Of a stretch of DNA of 5,551 bases, positions 1 through 5,551 are shown in pieces. Numbering within the stretch: the first letter of the stretch is position 1; the number at the start of each line of letters is the position of its first letter. Position numbers and translations under genes: made by a program. Source of the stretch: Streptomyces katrae (lineage in GTDB: Bacteria > Actinomycetota > Actinomycetes > Streptomycetales > Streptomycetaceae); NCBI RefSeq assembly GCF_000966975.1, contig NZ_JZWV01000680.1:1-5551 (forward strand), in the 5' to 3' direction. Under the pieces are notes generated by a model that saw nothing but the letters and a program-made list of their open reading frames with translations, searched no databases and was not told where the DNA came from.

Positions 1-185
1 GGCCAGCCCCGGCCGCAGCCCCGCCCACACGGCCCCGCCCACACGTCGGCGGCCCACGCGCCGAACTCCGGATGGTGCTCCGGTTCGGCGAGCACGTGCA
101 GCATCGCGGTCAGTTCGGCCAGCGGGGACGCGGCGAACCGCAGCCCCTCGGACGGCATGGCCGCGATGTCGATCCTCAACGTCAT
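1..185 (-). CDS. ArsR-like (DUF5937-type) transcriptional regulator, N-terminal part, frame disrupted
   Basis: Partial gene reading leftwards from an ATG at 185-183 and cut by the window edge. The product begins MTLRIDIAAMPSEGLRFAAS and continues with PLAELTAMLHVLAEPEHHP. From memory this resembles the start of Streptomyces ArsR-family regulators with an N-terminal DUF5937 region and a C-terminal winged helix; the DNA-binding part lies outside the window. After residue 47 the frame is lost: positions 18-31 and 32-45 are identical 14-bp tandem copies. Read with one copy, the protein continues DVWAGLRPGLA, as expected for the family. Read with both, it becomes a Gly/Cys/Arg-rich string. No stop codon appears before the edge, so the full consequence is unseen. 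The gene is divergent from the MFS transporter at 285, a common regulator/exporter arrangement, with a palindrome at 227-243 between them. There is no strong ribosome binding site ahead of the ATG. Family assignment rests on a short stretch. Confidence 0.66.
   Translation of the reverse strand, partial: MTLRIDIAAMPSEGLRFAASPLAELTAMLHVLAEPEHHPEFGAWAADVWAGPCGRGCGRGW
18..45. repeat. Perfect 14-bp tandem duplication inside the regulator gene
   Basis: GCCCCGCCCACACG occurs twice head to tail, at 18-31 and 32-45, with no mismatch; the match ends at the bases on either side. Because 14 is not a multiple of three, the second copy shifts the reading frame of the minus-strand regulator. Removing one copy restores a protein sequence typical of the family. 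Confidence 0.9.
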
Positions 186-226
186 CCGGACATCATCCAC
201 GCCCCGCCGGAGAGCGCCGACGACTG

Positions 227-243
227 TTGACGATCTCCGTCAA
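227..243. promoter_or_regulatory. Candidate operator: TTGACG-N5-CGTCAA inverted repeat
   Basis: A perfect 6-bp inverted repeat with a 5-bp spacer (TTGACG at 227-232, CGTCAA at 238-243) is the only obvious dyad in the 99-nt gap between the divergent regulator (start 185) and MFS transporter (start 285). Each arm also reads as a -35-like TTGACG on its own strand, but no convincing -10 hexamer follows at 16-19 nt on either side. A dimeric winged-helix repressor such as the neighbouring ArsR-like protein would be expected to bind such a site. That link is inference from position. Confidence 0.45.
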
Positions 244-284
244 GCGACGTGCCCGGCCGGGCCGCCGAACCCACTGTTCACCCC

Positions 285-1553
285 ATGACAGTCACGAGCA
301 CCGCCCCGCCCCCCTCCCCCGAGGCCGGACCCCGCGCCCTCCTGCGCGCCTCGGGCGGCCCGCGTTATGCCGTCGCCCTTGCCGTCGACGCCCTCGGCAC
401 CGGCCTGCTGAGGCCGTTCCTCCTCCTCTACGGAGTGACGGTGCTCGGTCTGTCGGCGTCGGCCACCGGCCTCGCGATGACGGCCGGCATCGTCATGGGC
501 CTGCTGTGCGTGCCCGCCGTCGGGAGGTGGCTGGACCGGGGCGCCCGCAGCGCCGTCGTCGCTGCGGCGATGCTGATACGCGTGCTGGGCGTGGCCGTGC
601 TGCTGGCGGCACCGCCGGGGCACGTCTGGCCGTTCGCCGCCGCGGCCCTCCTGCTCGGCATCGGCAACCAGTCCTGGCCCGCCGCCCACGCGGCCCTCGT
701 CGCCACCCTCGCCCACGGACGGGAACGCGACACCGCGCTCGCGGCGGGACGCGCCCTGCGCAACGCCGGTCTGGGGGCGGGGGCGCTCCTCGCCATGGTC
801 TGCCTGGCGGGCGGGACCTCGGCTCTGGAGGCGCTCGCGGGGGTCACGGGAGCGGCGTACCTGGTGGCCGCCGTCCTGGCGTGGTCGGTGCGTGTGCGTG
901 CGGAGCGTCCGGAGCCGGGGGCGGACCGGTCGGACCGGTCCCCTGGAGCGGTGGGGCAGGCGGTCAGGCCACCGCGCATGCGCGCCCTTCTGGCCGCGAA
1001 CGTGGTGTACGTCTTCTGCCTCAACGTTCCCGAGATCGCGCTCCCTTTGGTCCTGCTGACGCAGTTGCACGCCTCACCGGTGTGGTCCGCGGCGGTCTTC
1101 GTCGCCAACACGGTGCTGGTGGTCACGCTCCAGGTCCCGGTCACCGTCCTGATGGCCCGCTACGCCCGGCGTACCGCGCTGGTCATCGCCGGTGCCGTCC
1201 TCACGGTCTCGTACGTCGGGTTCCTGGTGGTGACGCTGCTCGGTGAGGGGGGCGGGCACGGCTGGGCCGCGGCGGGCATCGCGGCCGTCTCCGTCGTCTG
1301 CACCCTCGGCGAGATCGTCTACGCCGGCAGCGCCACCGCCCTGGTGACGGCCCTCGCCCCGTCCCGGGCGCTGGGACGCACCCTGGCCCGCTTCGAGCTC
1401 TCCTCGGGCTTCGGGCTCGCCGTCTCTCCGGCCGTGATCACCGCCCTCGCGGCCCACGGCCCGACCGCCCTGTGGGGCACCCTGGCCACGGCCACCCTCC
1501 TGTCCGCCTCGGCCGTCGCCAGCGAAGCGGACCCCGCGGCGCCGAAGCGATGA
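285..1553 (+). CDS. MFS transporter, probably 12 TM
   Basis: Encodes 422 residues from the ATG at 285, the size of a standard 12-segment major facilitator superfamily pump in the cytoplasmic membrane. Hydrophobic segments alternate with short basic loops. The first begins around residue 28 (YAVALAVDALGTGLL). The loop between segments 2 and 3 carries GRWLDRGAR (residues 80-88), matching the MFS motif A pattern G-x-x-x-D-R-x-x-R. A hydrophilic Arg/Asp/Pro-rich stretch at about residues 205-230 is the usual central loop between the two six-helix halves. The tail ends PAAPKR. An in-frame GTG at 249 would add 12 residues, but those are Pro/Arg-rich and not membrane-like, so ATG 285 is preferred; neither start has a clear Shine-Dalgarno sequence. 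Substrate unknown; drug or metabolite export is the family expectation. Being divergent from an ArsR-like regulator suggests control by that protein through the palindrome at 227-243. Confidence 0.88.
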   Translation: MTVTSTAPPPSPEAGPRALLRASGGPRYAVALAVDALGTGLLRPFLLLYGVTVLGLSASATGLAMTAGIVMGLLCVPAVGRWLDRGARSAVVAAAMLIRVLGVAVLLAAPPGHVWPFAAAALLLGIGNQSWPAAHAALVATLAHGRERDTALAAGRALRNAGLGAGALLAMVCLAGGTSALEALAGVTGAAYLVAAVLAWSVRVRAERPEPGADRSDRSPGAVGQAVRPPRMRALLAANVVYVFCLNVPEIALPLVLLTQLHASPVWSAAVFVANTVLVVTLQVPVTVLMARYARRTALVIAGAVLTVSYVGFLVVTLLGEGGGHGWAAAGIAAVSVVCTLGEIVYAGSATALVTALAPSRALGRTLARFELSSGFGLAVSPAVITALAAHGPTALWGTLATATLLSASAVASEADPAAPKR

Positions 1554-1638
1554 CGGCGCCACGGTCCGCGCCCGGCCCGGACCCGGCCGACCGCCCGGGC
1601 AGCGCCCGCTGGACCTTCCGGGGCCGGCGGGTCAGCCT

Positions 1639-1644
1639 GGAGGG
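1639..1644 (+). promoter_or_regulatory. Ribosome binding site GGAGGG deciding the second MFS start
   Basis: GGAGGG abuts the ATG at 1645 with no spacer but lies 9 nt before the in-frame ATG at 1654. Usual Shine-Dalgarno spacing is about 5-10 nt, so initiation at 1654 (MSGEPVPG) is favoured over 1645 (MSSMSGEP). Confidence 0.7.
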
Positions 1645-1653
1645 ATGAGTTCG

Positions 1654-3000
1654 ATGTCCGGTGAACCCGTGCCCGGCCCCGGTGCGCCACCGCCTCCGCC
1701 CGGGGTCCCGTCCCCCGGGGCCGGTGCGGAGCCGGGGGTGGCGCTGCGGTCCGCGCGCGGGCGGTGGGTGCTGCTCGCCACCGTGCTCGGGTCCGCGATG
1801 GCCCTGCTGGACTCGACCGTGGTCAACGTCGCCCTCCCCCGCATCGGGCACGACCTCGGCGCCGATCTGGCGGTGCTCCAGTGGACGGTGAACGCCTACC
1901 TGGTGACCCTGGCCGGGCTGATCCTCGTCGGCGGGGCGCTCGGCGACCGGTTCGGGCGGCGCCGGATCTTCGTCCTCGGCGTGGTGTGGTTCGCCGCGGG
2001 CTCCCTGCTGTGCGGCATCGCCCCGAACGCCGGGGTGCTGATCGGCGCCCGCGCCCTCCAGGGCATCGGCGGGGCCCTGCTTACCCCCGGCTCGCTCGCG
2101 CTGATCCAGGGCTCGATCCGGGCCGGCGACCGGGGCCGGGCGGTGGGCCTGTGGTCCGGGTTCGGCGGGGTCGGCGCGGCCGTGGGGCCGTTCCTCGGGG
2201 GCTGGCTGGTGGACGGGCCGGGCTGGCGGTGGGTGTTCCTGCTGAACGTGCCGGTGGCCGCGCTGTGCGTGCCGGTGGCGCTCAGACACGTACCGGAGTC
2301 GAAGGACCCGCAGGCCGGCGGGCGGTTCGACGTGGCCGGCGCGGTGCTCGGGGCCTCGTCCCTGGCCCTGGTCACGTACGCGCTGATCGAGGCCCGCTCC
2401 GCGACCGGTGCCGTCATCGCGGCGGGGGTGGGCGGAGTGCTGCTGGCGGCCGCGTTCGTGTACGTGGAGCGGCGGCGGCGGCATCCGATGGTGCCGCCGG
2501 ACGTGTTCGCCTCCCGCCAGTTCACGGCCGTCAACCTGGTCACCCTGTGCGTGTACGCGGCCTTGGGCGGCTTCTTCTTCCTCGTGGTGCTCCAGCTCCA
2601 GGTGGTGTCCGGGTACTCGGCGCTGGGCGCGGGGGCCGCGCTGCTGCCGACGACCGTCCTGATGCTGCTGATGTCGGCCCGCGCCGGGGCGTTCGGGGAG
2701 CGGATCGGGCCGCGGATCCCGCTCACGGTGGGGCCGCTGGTGTGCGCCGCCGGGATGCTGCTGACGCTGCGGGTGGGGCCGCAGGCCTCGTACGTCGGGG
2801 ACGTGCTGCCGGCGATGGCGCTGCTCGGCCTGGGCCTGGCCGCCCTGGTGGCCCCGCTGACCGCGACGGTACTGGCCGCGCTGGACCCGGGCCGGGCGGG
2901 GCGCTGCCGCTGCTGGCCGGGATGGGCCCGGACGCCTACCTGTCGGCCGGTGCCTTCGACGCGGCCTACGGGCGGGCGATCGCCTGGTGCGCGGGGCTGA
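1654..3000 (+). CDS. DHA2-family (EmrB/QacA) MFS drug transporter, frameshifted near its C-terminus
   Basis: Proton-driven multidrug efflux pump of the 14-TM DHA2 group, inner membrane. After a Pro/Gly-rich cytoplasmic leader of about 30 residues come the family signatures, numbered from Met 1654: LDSTVVNVALP in TM1 (about 52-62), motif A GDRFGRRR in the 2-3 loop (97-104), motif B GARALQGIGGALLTPGS in TM4 (131-147), and motif C in TM5, with GGVGAAVGPFLGGW (171-184) followed by GWRWVFLLNVP. The frame is sound up to LDPGRAG (codon ending 2901). It then turns into a Cys/Trp/Arg-rich string ending at the stop at 2998-3000, 448 residues in all. Homologues read on through an AGLASG-x-x-N-type segment there. 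The expected last part, starting ALPLLAGM, is found one frame away at 2901-3149. About 19 codons plus one base appear missing, so an intact form would be near 520 residues. It lies 100 nt downstream of the first MFS gene on the same strand. As sequenced it probably makes no functional pump. Confidence 0.8.
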   Translation: MSGEPVPGPGAPPPPPGVPSPGAGAEPGVALRSARGRWVLLATVLGSAMALLDSTVVNVALPRIGHDLGADLAVLQWTVNAYLVTLAGLILVGGALGDRFGRRRIFVLGVVWFAAGSLLCGIAPNAGVLIGARALQGIGGALLTPGSLALIQGSIRAGDRGRAVGLWSGFGGVGAAVGPFLGGWLVDGPGWRWVFLLNVPVAALCVPVALRHVPESKDPQAGGRFDVAGAVLGASSLALVTYALIEARSATGAVIAAGVGGVLLAAAFVYVERRRRHPMVPPDVFASRQFTAVNLVTLCVYAALGGFFFLVVLQLQVVSGYSALGAGAALLPTTVLMLLMSARAGAFGERIGPRIPLTVGPLVCAAGMLLTLRVGPQASYVGDVLPAMALLGLGLAALVAPLTATVLAALDPGRAGRCRCWPGWARTPTCRPVPSTRPTGGRSPGARG

Positions 3001-3149
3001 TGGTGGCCGGTGCGGCCGTGGCGTGGGCGACCGTGCGCTCCCCCTCGCCCGGGGCCTGCCATCCGGAGTGCCGGACCTCCTGCGCCGTCGGCTCCCCTCC
3101 GCTGGAGCACCCGCACGAACCGGGGCACCCCCAGGAGCCCGCCCCCTGA
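2901..3149 (+). pseudogene. Out-of-frame C-terminal remainder of the DHA2 transporter
   Basis: In a different frame from the upstream part, this stretch encodes 82 residues beginning ALPLLAGMGPDAY. It continues through a final hydrophobic helix (WCAGLMVAGAAVAWATV) to a hydrophilic tail containing CHPECRTSC, ending at the TGA at 3147-3149. This is the expected last transmembrane segment and tail of the pump that starts at 1654. It has no start codon with a ribosome binding site of its own, so it should not be translated unless the upstream frame is restored. The length 1645-3149 is 2 modulo 3, so restoration needs an insertion of 1 modulo 3, for example 58 nt. Confidence 0.75.
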
Positions 3150-3226
3150 CCGGTTCCGGAGGCCTTCGGCGTGCCGGAGCGCGGCGGCGTCGGTGCTGGT
3201 GCCGGGCCGGGTCCGGCGGACACCCC

Positions 3227-3412
3227 CTACTGGTTCTGCCCGCCCAGCAGGAAGAGCAGGTAGACGAAGAAGGCGAAGAGGTGGCCGACGAACAGGTAGG
3301 CGATCAGCCTGATGACCAGGCCGCGCGGGAACTTGGACTCGAAGCGCCGGAAGACGCTGAGCGGGGCCTGCTGCTCGGGGGTGGCGGACACGTTCTCTCC
3401 CTTGGACGGCAT
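3227..3412 (-). CDS. Small single-TM protein, DUF6126-like
   Basis: A 61-residue protein read leftwards from the ATG at 3412-3410. Residues 1-30 are hydrophilic with a basic patch (RRFESKFPRG). They lead into one long hydrophobic segment, GLVIRLIAYLFVGHLFAFFV, followed by YLLFLLGG and a short polar end. The pattern (short charged head, IRLIxYLxxGHxFAxFVYLLF helix) matches what I recall of the actinomycete family DUF6126, of unknown function. GAGGAG at 3426-3421 lies 8 nt before this ATG. A second in-frame start, GTG at 3391, has its own AAGGGAG and would give a 54-residue form. The gene begins 20 nt after the stop of the XRE-cupin gene on the same strand, so the two are very likely co-transcribed. 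Its function is not known; a membrane-anchored partner or target of the regulator is possible but unproven. Confidence 0.8.
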   Translation of the reverse strand: MPSKGENVSATPEQQAPLSVFRRFESKFPRGLVIRLIAYLFVGHLFAFFVYLLFLLGGQNQ

Positions 3413-3420
3413 GGGTACGG

Positions 3421-3426
3421 CTCCTC
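3421..3426 (-). promoter_or_regulatory. Ribosome binding site GAGGAG for the DUF6126-like gene
   Basis: Read on the minus strand, GAGGAG lies in the 20-nt gap after the XRE-cupin stop and 8 nt before the ATG at 3412. It supports the longer 61-residue product and independent translation of the second gene in the unit. Confidence 0.7.
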
Positions 3427-3432
3427 GGCTGA

Positions 3433-4086
3433 TCACGGCTGGGGGTGGTGCTTGGCGGTGCCGCCGAGGCACACCCCGGCGAGGCTGCTCTGCAGCAGCG
3501 TGTGGACGAACAGCAGCTCCGCCCCGCCGGGGCCGGCCGCGCCGATCCGGTGCGGGGTCAGCGAGTCGAAGTGCGCGCTGTCCCCCGGCTCCAGCAGGTG
3601 CTCGGCCTCCCCCAGGTGCAGCCGCAGCCGCCCGCCGAGCACGTACAGCCACTCCTCCCCGGGGTGTACCCGGACCAGCTCGCCCTGGCTGCGGCCGGGC
3701 GGGACGTGCACGCGCAGCGCCTGCATGCCCCGCCCGGATCCCCCGGCCTGCCAGTACGTCCACCCGTCGGCCTCGCGGGCGCCGGGTCCGCCGGCCCGTA
3801 CGATGGGATCGGCGACGGCCGGGGTCTCGCCGAGCAGCTCGGAGACGGTCGTACCGTAGGTGCGGGCGAGTCCGAGCAGCAGCGGGAGCGAGGGCTGGCG
3901 CCGGCCGGTCTCCAGCCGCGACAGGTGCGCGGGCGAGAGCCGGGCCCGGGCGGCGGCCGCCTCCAGGGTGAGTCCGGCGCGCCGGCGCAGCTCGCGCAGC
4001 TGCGGGGCTACGGCGGGCAGCTCCTCGGCGCCGCCGGGGGCCTCAGGGGCCTCGGTGTCCGAGGGGTCCTCGGGACGGGGGGTCAT
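3433..4086 (-). CDS. XRE-family transcriptional regulator with C-terminal cupin domain
   Basis: A 217-residue cytoplasmic regulator. After an acidic, Pro-rich leader of about 25 residues comes an XRE/Cro-C1 helix-turn-helix at about 28-84. It has the typical LRELRRRAGLTLEAAAARA first part and the recognition-helix region SPAHLSRLETGRRQP (51-65). A linker leads to a single cupin barrel at about 120-196. There HPGEEWLYVLGG (141-152) supplies His141, Glu144 and Glu145, and EPGDSAHFDSLTPHR (166-180) supplies His172 and His179, resembling the two conserved cupin motifs. XRE-cupin proteins usually bind a small molecule or metal in the cupin and repress or activate nearby genes; the ligand here is not deducible. 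The gene starts 21 nt beyond the nearer of two matching palindromes (4107-4121 and 4128-4142), suggesting autoregulation. It precedes the small membrane protein gene by 20 nt. No clear Shine-Dalgarno sequence precedes the ATG. Confidence 0.92.
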   Translation of the reverse strand: MTPRPEDPSDTEAPEAPGGAEELPAVAPQLRELRRRAGLTLEAAAARARLSPAHLSRLETGRRQPSLPLLLGLARTYGTTVSELLGETPAVADPIVRAGGPGAREADGWTYWQAGGSGRGMQALRVHVPPGRSQGELVRVHPGEEWLYVLGGRLRLHLGEAEHLLEPGDSAHFDSLTPHRIGAAGPGGAELLFVHTLLQSSLAGVCLGGTAKHHPQP

Positions 4087-4106
4087 GCCCCGATTGAGCC
4101 AGAGAC

Positions 4107-4121
4107 TTGCCCGGCTGGCAA
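4107..4121. promoter_or_regulatory. Candidate operator, proximal copy: TTGCC-N5-GGCAA
   Basis: A 15-bp dyad, TTGCCCGGCTGGCAA on the plus strand, ends 21 nt from the start codon of the XRE-cupin gene. The flanking AGAGA (4101-4105) and TCTCT (4122-4126) are also complementary. A transcript through here could therefore form a 10-bp stem with one bulged base and a 5-nt loop, so an RNA role is an alternative to an operator. No U-run follows, which argues against a terminator. Confidence 0.6.
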
Positions 4122-4127
4122 TCTCTC

Positions 4128-4142
4128 TTGCCTCTGAGGCAA
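4128..4142. promoter_or_regulatory. Candidate operator, distal copy: TTGCC-N5-GGCAA
   Basis: TTGCCTCTGAGGCAA is a perfect palindrome with 7-bp arms around one central base. It shares the outer TTGCC/GGCAA half-sites and the 5-bp spacing with the copy at 4107-4121. The centres (4135 and 4114) are 21 bp apart, two helical turns. It sits just upstream of the XRE-cupin gene and 18 nt from the ligase stop codon. Confidence 0.65.
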
Positions 4143-4159
4143 ATTCCGCTCTGCGGGGG

Positions 4160-5551
4160 TCAGCGGCGGTGCTGCTCCAGCACCGTCTCCACCGTGTCGG
4201 CCTCCCGGGGCCCCTTGTCGGGGCGGTGCCGCAGGACCCGGGCGAAGCGCAGGGCCACCCCGGCCGGGTAGCGCGGGGAGCGCTGGAGGCCGTCGTAGGC
4301 GATCTCCACGACCAGTTCCGGCCTGACCCTCACGGTGAACCCGTCGTCCTCCACCGCGAGCTCGCTCAGCCGCTGCGTCTGCCAGCGCAGCATCTCGTCG
4401 GTGAGCCCCTTGAAGGTCTTGCCGAGCATGGCGAAGCCGCCGTCCGCCGCACGGGCGCCCAGGTACAGGTTGGACAGCAGACCGGTGCGCCGGCCGTGGC
4501 CCCATTCGGCGGCGAGCACCACGAGGTCCAGGGTGTGGACGGGCTTGACCTTCAGCCACTGCTTCCCGCGCCGGCCCGCCGCGTACGGGGAGCCCAGCCC
4601 CTTGACCATGACCCCCTCGTGCCCCCGGCGCAGGCTCTCCGCCCAGAACTCCCGCGCCTGCTCGGCCTGTGCGGCCGGGTCCTCCACCGCCAGGCGGCGG
4701 ACCCGGGCGGCCTCCGGGACGAGGCCGGCCAGGGCGGCGTACCGCTCGCGGACCGGCAGGTCCAGCAGGACCCGGTCACCGAGGGCCAGCACGTCGAAGA
4801 AGAAGGCGGTGACGGGGAGGGTCCGGCGGGCCGCCTCCACGTCCACCCGGGAGCCGACCCGGCTCGCGATCTCCTGGAACGGCACCGGCCGCCCGGCGGG
4901 GTCGTGCCCGATGACCTCCCCGTCGAGGACGAACCGCTCCCCCGGCAGGCCCAGGGCCAGCTCGGCGACCTCGGGCAGCCGGCCGGTGATCTCGTCCAGG
5001 GAGCGGGTGTACACGTGGACCTCCGCCCCCTCGCGGTGGACCTGGACCCGGATCCCGTCGAGCTTCTCCTCCACCGCGCACGGCCCCAGCGCGCGCAGGG
5101 CGTCCTCCAGCGAGCGGGCGGTCCCGGCCAGCATGGGCTGGACGGGCTGCCCGATGCGCAGGGCCACCCCGCTCAGCGCCGCGGCCCCGTCGGCCAGCAC
5201 CGCCGCCGCCACCCGGGGCAGCGAGCCGTCCAGCATCACCGCCCTGCGCAGCTCGGCGGCCGGCACCCCGGCGGCCGCGGCCACCCCCTCCAGGGCCACC
5301 GCGTCCAGCGCGCCCTGGCGCACCTCCCCGGAGAGCAGGCTGCGCAGGAACCGCTGTTCCTCCCCGGTCGCGGCGCCCAGCAGGGCGGCGACGATCCGGC
5401 GCCGCTCCGCCTGCGCCCCCGGGCCGGAGACGGCGGCCAGCTCGGCCACCGCCGCGTCGACGGCCCGTACGGTCAGGGTGGGTTCCGCGGCGGGGCCGGT
5501 GTCCTGGGCGAGGGTGCGCCAGCCGACGCCGGGCCGGCCCTGCGGGAGGCG
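4160..5551 (-). CDS. ATP-dependent DNA ligase, N-terminus cut by window edge
   Basis: Seals nicks in duplex DNA through an enzyme-AMP intermediate. The reading frame is open to the right edge; 463 residues are visible (residue 1 = codon at 5551-5549). Upstream of the first possible GTG start at 5449 the frame still reads as family sequence (GVGWRTL, EPTLTV), so that GTG is not the start and roughly 50 residues are missing. A helical N-terminal DNA-binding region (RFLRSLLSGEVRQGALD) precedes the adenylation domain. Motif I is EEKLDGIR with catalytic Lys163 (codon 5065-5063), followed by FVLDGEVIG (207-215), FFFD (250-253), HEGVMVK motif IV (311-317) and QWLKVKP motif V (331-337). The OB-fold follows, with RFARVLRHRPDK (435-446) as motif VI. 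All catalytic motifs are intact. It resembles the actinobacterial LigB type (Mycobacterium tuberculosis Rv3062, about 507 aa), a stand-alone repair-type ligase accessory to NAD-dependent LigA. It lies 73 nt upstream of the XRE-cupin gene on the same strand. Confidence 0.93.
   Translation of the reverse strand, partial: RLPQGRPGVGWRTLAQDTGPAAEPTLTVRAVDAAVAELAAVSGPGAQAERRRIVAALLGAATGEEQRFLRSLLSGEVRQGALDAVALEGVAAAAGVPAAELRRAVMLDGSLPRVAAAVLADGAAALSGVALRIGQPVQPMLAGTARSLEDALRALGPCAVEEKLDGIRVQVHREGAEVHVYTRSLDEITGRLPEVAELALGLPGERFVLDGEVIGHDPAGRPVPFQEIASRVGSRVDVEAARRTLPVTAFFFDVLALGDRVLLDLPVRERYAALAGLVPEAARVRRLAVEDPAAQAEQAREFWAESLRRGHEGVMVKGLGSPYAAGRRGKQWLKVKPVHTLDLVVLAAEWGHGRRTGLLSNLYLGARAADGGFAMLGKTFKGLTDEMLRWQTQRLSELAVEDDGFTVRVRPELVVEIAYDGLQRSPRYPAGVALRFARVLRHRPDKGPREADTVETVLEQHRR

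Noticed and set aside
922..939. 9-bp tandem repeat CGGACCGGT x2 inside the first MFS gene
   Set aside because: It is in frame (three codons, giving DRSDRS) and falls in the variable central loop, so it has no evident effect.
227..1246. Long alternative reading frames on both strands across the first MFS gene
   Set aside because: They are Arg/Pro/Gly-rich strings typical of out-of-frame high-GC DNA and overlap a clearly membrane-like protein.
1554..1638. Terminator or promoter between the two MFS genes
   Set aside because: The gap is uniformly GC-rich with no T-run hairpin and no recognisable promoter hexamers; nothing beyond the ribosome binding site can be supported.
3150..3226. Possible bidirectional terminator between the convergent pump remainder and the small membrane protein gene
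   Set aside because: Only 5-bp stems (TCCGG/CCGGA and GCCGG/CCGGC) with long loops or no T-run are visible; in such GC-rich DNA these are expected by chance.
3427..3763. Extending the small membrane protein upstream to give a 178-residue product
   Set aside because: The extension overlaps the XRE-cupin gene in another frame and is Ala/Arg/Pro-rich, while a good ribosome binding site and ATG exist at 3412.
4087..4121. TTGCCA...CTCAAT on the minus strand as a -35/-10 promoter pair for the XRE-cupin gene
   Set aside because: The spacing is 17 nt, but CTCAAT is a poor -10 match and would place the start of transcription almost on the ATG; too weak to list.

Overview
The window is very GC-rich, with strong G/C bias at third codon positions and few gaps between genes. 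Together with the protein families present, this points to a Streptomyces or closely related actinomycete chromosome. This is inference from composition and recognised families; no marker gene is present.

Layout. (1) Positions 1-185, minus strand: the N-terminus of an ArsR-like regulator of the DUF5937 type. It runs off the left edge and carries a perfect 14-bp tandem duplication that shifts its frame. (2) Positions 186-284: a divergent intergenic gap holding a perfect 6-5-6 inverted repeat, a candidate operator. (3) Positions 285-1553, plus strand: an intact 12-TM MFS transporter. (4) Positions 1654-3149, plus strand: a DHA2-type (EmrB/QacA) drug-efflux MFS gene broken near 2900 by what looks like a deletion of about 58 nt. 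Its last transmembrane segments and tail are out of frame. (5) Positions 3227-4086, minus strand: a two-gene unit, an XRE-cupin regulator followed 20 nt later by a 61-aa single-TM protein resembling DUF6126. (6) Positions 4087-4159: a compact regulatory gap with two copies of the palindrome TTGCC-N5-GGCAA whose centres lie exactly 21 bp apart. (7) Positions 4160-5551, minus strand: an ATP-dependent DNA ligase running off the right edge, with its N-terminus missing.

How the genes fit together. The left part is a regulator/exporter arrangement: an ArsR-like repressor is divergent from an MFS pump, with a palindrome between them. The second pump follows on the same strand after a 100-nt gap. The right part is a self-contained regulator plus small-membrane-protein cassette with a paired operator, placed downstream of a repair-type ligase. 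The most interesting candidate system is this XRE-cupin/DUF6126 pair with its helically phased double palindrome. The two frame-disrupting lesions (18-45 and about 2898-2904) could be real gene decay or assembly errors in GC-rich sequence, and the window alone cannot decide.
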